Shown: piece after piece, positions 61,101 to 64,000 of the stretch | Layout: the number at the start of each line of letters is the position of its first letter | Position numbering within the stretch: the first letter of the stretch is position 1 | From: Ciona savignyi | Lineage: Eukaryota > Chordata > Ascidiacea > Phlebobranchia > Cionidae | Direction: 5' to 3' | NCBI GenBank assembly: GCA_000149265.1 | Contig: CH003176.1 | Location: 258,979 to 322,978 of the forward strand | DNA: 64,000 bases | Translations under genes and position numbers: made by a program | The notes under the pieces: generated by a model | Told to the model about the DNA's origin: nothing | The model's input: only the letters and a program-made list of their open reading frames with translations | Databases searched by the model: none

Positions 61101-63903
61101 ATTGGAAGAAACTGATTTGATTTTTGAAATCAGCGTATTTTTTTCCATTTATTAAGATATTCTTAAAATTGACTTCAGTTCCCCTTTAACCATTTGACTC
61201 AGAAGCGCCGAACTTTCTAAAATCTAGAGTGTGAACGTAAAATACTCTTATGTATGACGTCACATTAAAGACGAACCATTAGACTGCACCGGCGGGCGTT
61301 GCGCAAAGAGCGTGTTTAACCAACGTCATTAATGAAAGAAATGAAACGAATTATAACAATATCCTTCATCTGGTCGTAATTTTCAAGCGCAAATAAGTCG
61401 AACGTAAATACGTTTTCACGCGTCGCAGAACGCTAAACATTCTTTCGGATTCACATGTTGTGCAAAGCAGGGTTAAATACATCCTGAACAAAGAGTTAAT
61501 ACTAAGCAAAGGGGTGCGCAATGTAGAGTCTTCTCTTTCAACTTTGCGCACGTGTAGTAGAAGAACATGGCGTATCCAACTCCGATGGATTTTCAACTGT
61601 GTTGGACAAAGTAAAACTTTCTCTCGAGTTAGAACTAACTATACGCTGGAAGTAGACTTAAAAAAGTGCGCTAATACCTGGCTGCAATTTCGTATTTTTT
61701 TATCATCTTCGGAACCATATTTTAGCTTTCTTTACCAATTTATTTTATCTTAACAAACAACATTCGCTTTATAATTTGCTGATGTGGCTTAATAATACAG
61801 ATCGTTTTAGTATTTGAATTGTTGGTTTAAACAAAACAAACATGCTTTTATTACATTGTGTGATAAAGAATCACTATTGTATTCTAATATTACATGTCAT
61901 GAACTAACAGTCCTCGAATTTTTTTCCGTTTACCGTGGACCCGGCAAATTAACCAAAGTTCACTGCAAAAGGAATGCCGTGGTGGTTCAGATCATTTGCT
62001 GCATATGGGTACCGGTACTAATTTTAAAAAACTCCGGATTAAAAAACTGTCAAAAATGAAAGGAAATAAAGTTTCCAAGAGCACAGCTGCAGTTTTATAA
62101 ATTTTTTATCAAGTTACAACGTTTTAACACAAAACTCGAAACCCAAAATTTAAATACGCTAACAGCCAGCTGTCAATCAAATCTCCGTGAGACTCCGTCG
62201 CTTTGATCGTTGCACGCCGATTTGCTGAGTTGACAAATCGGCAAATTTCATTACATAAATATATGGAGCGCGTGTTCGGCAATCGCATGTATTTCTTCAA
62301 TCGGTATTATTATATTTTGTTGTTTTGAACTGTAGCCCTATCATATTTCAAATAATTATCTAGTCCATACCAGATGACGGTGTCCACTACTCTAACATTG
62401 ACGTTGATTCAAGATTGGATTTTTTTGTAGCTATTGCAATGTGTTTAATTTTCATGTAAAAGAAATATAGAGTTTACTTGGCTGTGTGCCTTAGTTTACA
62501 GACTACTAATGCGCAATTGGCTTGTGTCTAACGCACTTTAGCGGCGTCGCCCAAATTAGAATAAAATTATATACGGATTTTGACTTGGTAACAAAATCCT
62601 CACCAGCCGGATTTTGCGATTATGTAGTACTGATTATATTACGTTTATGCGATTTCCTATGGCTTTTTTGCTTATAGTGCCTTACTTCAATATTTTCGGT
62701 GTGCAATGCGCTAACTAAAATTACGTTTTTACCGGAGCGCGCAACATTTTTTCCATCAATTTTACTTTAAAAGAACAAACTTGGACAAATTTTCTAGAGT
62801 GTGTTTACACAAAGCGAAAATTCTAGAGTGTGATTTCACACTCTGAACACCCTCACTCGGCGCCAATGATTTGACTAATATGTCATACAATCATCCAGTC
62901 AAAGGTTATCACTCAGGCAGTCGTCAGATTATCCAGCGGCTACCAGCATGGGTTAATAAGTTATTGCAGTGTGTTGTATATTTAATGTAATTTAGTAACC
63001 TATTCTTTTAGCAGATAAATAAGATATTGCATGAATCATAGGCAGTGTGCTGCATTTTCATATTCGTTGGATGATGTGTAATATTTTTGTCAGAAATTTC
63101 GCCACATTCTGTGTTCGTAGTATTAAAGCTAGATGAAGTCGATAGGAGCATCATTTTTTCAGTCGAATTGTTGATGGATTAAAACCAGAGGCTAGCTTAG
63201 TTGGTTGTATCTCTGAACAAGGCACTTAGCAGACATTAGCTGGACCTAGTGGATAAATATATTAAAATAAACAAAAGAAATGTCTATACAACGAATACAA
63301 TACTATGTAATAGCTTTAGAAACCCCACACTAAGAATTTAACAATTGTTAATGTGATAACGCCATGCCACCATGCCTTTTCTCATTCACAAGAATAACAC
63401 ATAAATATTTGTCATCTCATAGATTAGTAGAAAAAAAATTATTACAAATATTCCTGATTGTTTTAGATAAAGAGAACAAAAGATCGACTACCAAACCAAA
63501 ATCCGACGTTGTGTCGAAGAAAAAACGCCGACAAGAATTATCGTAAATATAATTGTATTTTTCGTTTGTTTTTCTTTGTCTAGTTCTAGTTTTGTATATT
63601 GTTTTTATTACATTTTTTTATATCAGTACCGGTAATCTATTTTGTAATCTGGCTTAATATTTTGTAAAAATAATTTGTAATTTTGTAAGACTATACCCGT
63701 ATGAAAGCAGCATTGATTACTAGGGATCTGTAAGGTTTTAATACATTACCAACATAAACTTGGTTTGAATTCTCAGAAAGATCCTTGCTTCCCAAAACAA
63801 GGAGAAGAGAACAAACTCAAAGGATGAGAGTGAAGATGAAAATGATGATGACACAATGGAGTTATGTGAGGATTACAATGATTTGCAGCAGGAAGGGGTT
63901 AAG
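55134..63903 (+). CDS. C8orf34: C8orf34 homologue, RIIa-like N terminus (gene continues past the window)
   Basis: Eight exons: 55134-55196, 55661-55753, 56088-56151, 56829-56954, 57499-57620, 58216-58309, 63467-63542, 63777-63903 (last donor GTGATG). Phases agree throughout. Exons 1-2 read RIQTYLKQNKISELFE then EMMGKLISDLPSKP, matching the human C8orf34 start and resembling an RIIa/DPY-30-like helix pair. Exon 4 has YSKPWQGNSKK (human YDKPWQLNAKK); exon 6 has KIYGKFRDESGNE; exon 8 has DDTMELCEDYNDLQQEGV, equivalent to the human acidic MELLEDLNDL stretch. The function of the family is poorly known; the RIIa-like region suggests binding to an amphipathic helix, as in A-kinase anchoring or axonemal proteins (inference). 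The 5.2 kb sixth intron holds a SINE, the Kolobok transposon and hAT remains. The 3' end is outside the window. Confidence 0.85.
55283..55570 (-). repeat. (TATCC)n-tailed SINE, full length
   Basis: Tail AGAATAGGATATTC, body, and tRNA-like head ending AACCGCCAGACTAACCGG. C8orf34 intron 1. Confidence 0.8.
55813..56055 (-). repeat. (TATCC)n-tailed SINE, old and degraded
   Basis: Only patches match: CCGTGAATGGAAAAATGG, CGATTACTTCTCGCCCCC and CCCACTGTCGGTTTGCAGG. It lies just before C8orf34 exon 3. Confidence 0.5.
56321..56617 (-). repeat. (TATCC)n-tailed SINE, full length
   Basis: Four GGATA tail units, intact body, and head ending CCACCAGACTAACCGG. C8orf34 intron 3. Confidence 0.8.
57690..57905. 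mobile_element. MITE of the GGGCAACACTAAAA family
   Basis: Flanked by TATGAAAGAG at 57680-57689 and 57906-57915 (10 bp target duplication). The right end is CCTCCTTTTAGTGTTGCCC and the left end a degraded inverse. The interior has the GGGGTTAGAGTCATAGTTAG-type core. It lies in C8orf34 intron 5. Confidence 0.75.
58474..58749 (-). repeat. (TATCC)n-tailed SINE interrupted by the Kolobok element
   Basis: The body runs to AAAGGCGACGGAAGCACTTAA, where the transposon begins; the remainder TTAACC resumes at 61186. It therefore predates the transposon. Confidence 0.75.
58750..59331. repeat. Left long terminal inverted repeat of the Kolobok element
   Basis: Reverse complement of 60514-61185 once the 90 bp duplication there is counted once. 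The first ~200 bases differ from the other arm at only a handful of positions; divergence rises inward. The arm includes two CRE-like ACGTCA motifs (GTATTACGTCACTGACGTTG) in both copies. Confidence 0.8.
59512..59871 (+). pseudogene. Transposon gene fragment with P2X7-ballast-like cysteine domain
   Basis: ATG at 59512, an in-frame TAG at codon 25 (59584-59586), then open to TGA at 59869-59871. The conserved part reads WCRCKNC, then ECLCC, then CITKSPYF and CLDKEVLEVAL. The same order (WCxCxxC, CC, CIT, hydrophobic VL) opens the cytoplasmic zinc-binding 'ballast' of vertebrate P2X7 receptors, and stand-alone relatives of that domain are known in many invertebrate and fish genomes. Only about the first half of the domain is left; the frame then meets the end of the oppositely directed THAP fragment (64 base overlap). 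I infer the element originally carried a complete ballast gene on this strand. Its role in the transposon is unknown. Confidence 0.65.
59808..60226 (-). pseudogene. THAP zinc-finger part of a Kolobok transposase
   Basis: The frame 60191-59808 carries a THAP (C2CH) finger: YCFAPGCTN, then HRFPHNDKKRMKQWIQQC, then AVCSAHICDKDY and the closing VPTILNF. THAP fingers bind the ends of P, Kolobok and related elements. An ATG at 60226-60224 opens MPKVKPLRRKKE in another frame and meets a stop just before the finger, so a one-base change near 60190 probably separates the true start from the domain. The downstream DDE catalytic core is absent; the frame ends in sequence that is antisense to the ballast fragment. 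Confidence 0.75.
60514..61185. repeat. Right long terminal inverted repeat of the Kolobok element
   Basis: Mirror of the left arm. It is 90 bp longer because of a local tandem duplication at 60809-60988; without that the two arms have equal length (582 bp). Two long complementary arms could fold into a hairpin as single strands. Confidence 0.8.
60809..60988. repeat. 90 bp tandem duplication inside the right Kolobok arm
   Basis: Units 60809-60898 and 60899-60988, each beginning GTGTTATGCTAAG and ending GACACATGA, are almost identical. The left arm has a single copy, so the duplication arose after the arms separated. Confidence 0.85.
61366..61596 (-). pseudogene. Relic of a hAT transposase C terminus
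   Basis: The residues LTLLCTTCESERMFSVLRRV and KTYLRST are the hAT dimerisation motif (usual form LPxSSxxxERxFSxLRRIKT). Only about 50 codons are recognisable; neighbouring frames are broken. Flanking sequence has AGAGTGTGAA near 61225 and its inverse near 62838-62848, possible worn ends of one ~1.6 kb element, but no target duplication is visible. Confidence 0.6.
62882..63415. repeat. Degraded remains of (TATCC)n-tailed SINEs
   Basis: 62882-63000 resembles the body in minus orientation (GGCAGTCGTCAGATTATCC, TTATTGCAGTGTGTTG); 63190-63415 resembles it in plus orientation (AACAAGGCACTTAGCAGACAT, TTTCTCATTCACAAGAATAA). Confidence 0.45.
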
Positions 63904-64000
63904 GTGATGTATGTTTAAAATTATACCAAGGTTGTTTATTTATTGGTGTTCGATAAAAATAAATAAACATTTATTACCAATAAATAAACATTTATTGAAA

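Larger units (their letters stand above)
58750..61185. mobile_element. Kolobok-type DNA transposon, internally deleted, with long inverted repeats
   Basis: A 2.4 kb element. Both ends read AGGGGAACTGAAGTC inward and each is flanked by TTAA (58746-58749 and 61186-61189). Arms of about 580 bp (58750-59331 and 60514-61185, the right one carrying an extra 90 bp duplication) are near-identical inverted repeats. TTAA duplications, a terminus beginning AGGGG and a THAP-domain protein are the described marks of the Kolobok superfamily; piggyBac shares TTAA but has no THAP. The interior, 59332-60513, holds two converging gene fragments and no DDE core. The surrounding SINE continues on both sides, which gives the empty site GCACTTAACC. 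It lies in C8orf34 intron 6. Confidence 0.8.

Noticed and set aside
58750-61185. piggyBac element, because of TTAA
   Set aside because: The interior has a THAP finger and long arms; no piggyBac DDD frame or short CCC-type ends are seen. Kolobok fits better.
1-64000. CRISPR arrays, bacterial operons, riboswitches
   Set aside because: Eukaryotic DNA with spliceosomal introns; none of the repeats has a repeat-spacer layout.

Overview
The window reads as invertebrate chordate DNA, most likely an ascidian of the Ciona type. The grounds are the gene set (single-copy homologues of DLC1/STARD13, SGSH, ZDHHC16, GNPAT, CDK2AP1/2 and C8orf34), mostly short introns with clean GT-AG borders, AT-rich intergenic DNA, a CpG-rich block beside a CpG-poor block, and many short tRNA-derived and MITE repeats. 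Species assignment is inference. All gene names come from recalled vertebrate protein sequences and from exon phases worked out by hand.

Layout. Positions 1-28.4 kb hold no protein gene that I can recognise: CpG-rich DNA with a few MITEs, a ~110 bp tRNA-Ser/Leu-like SINE family, small minisatellites and one candidate spliced small-peptide gene (9742-10105). At 28438-35958 (+) lies an 11-exon DLC-type RhoGAP-START gene whose reading frame closes perfectly (1276 codons plus stop). From 37.6 kb the base composition changes to AT-rich and CpG-poor, and five genes follow: SGSH (38065-42116, +), ZDHHC16 (42810-48214, +), GNPAT (49675-52221, +), a CDK2AP homologue (52469-53289, -, 5' exons not found), and the 5' part of a C8orf34 homologue (55134 to beyond the window, +).

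Mobile DNA is concentrated in the right half. A ~290 bp tRNA-derived SINE with a (TATCC)n tail occurs about a dozen times. SGSH intron 1 holds a LINE derivative with an intact ORF1 and a PHD finger but no endonuclease or reverse transcriptase. A C8orf34 intron holds a 2.4 kb Kolobok-type DNA transposon (TTAA target duplication, ~580 bp inverted repeats) that sits inside an older SINE. Its interior carries two converging gene fragments: a THAP zinc finger and a domain resembling the zinc-binding 'ballast' of the P2X7 receptor tail. A 493 bp hAT MITE with a perfect 8 bp target duplication lies in a ZDHHC16 intron. Two copies of a hairpin MITE differ only by ten 9 bp stem repeats.

The host genes do not form one pathway: SGSH is lysosomal heparan-sulphate breakdown, ZDHHC16 protein palmitoylation, GNPAT peroxisomal ether-lipid synthesis, CDK2AP a chromatin/cell-cycle factor, DLC a Rho regulator, and C8orf34 a poorly characterised protein with an RIIa-like start. 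Several start codons lie just downstream of a splice acceptor with no coding exon before it, as expected where spliced-leader trans-splicing occurs.
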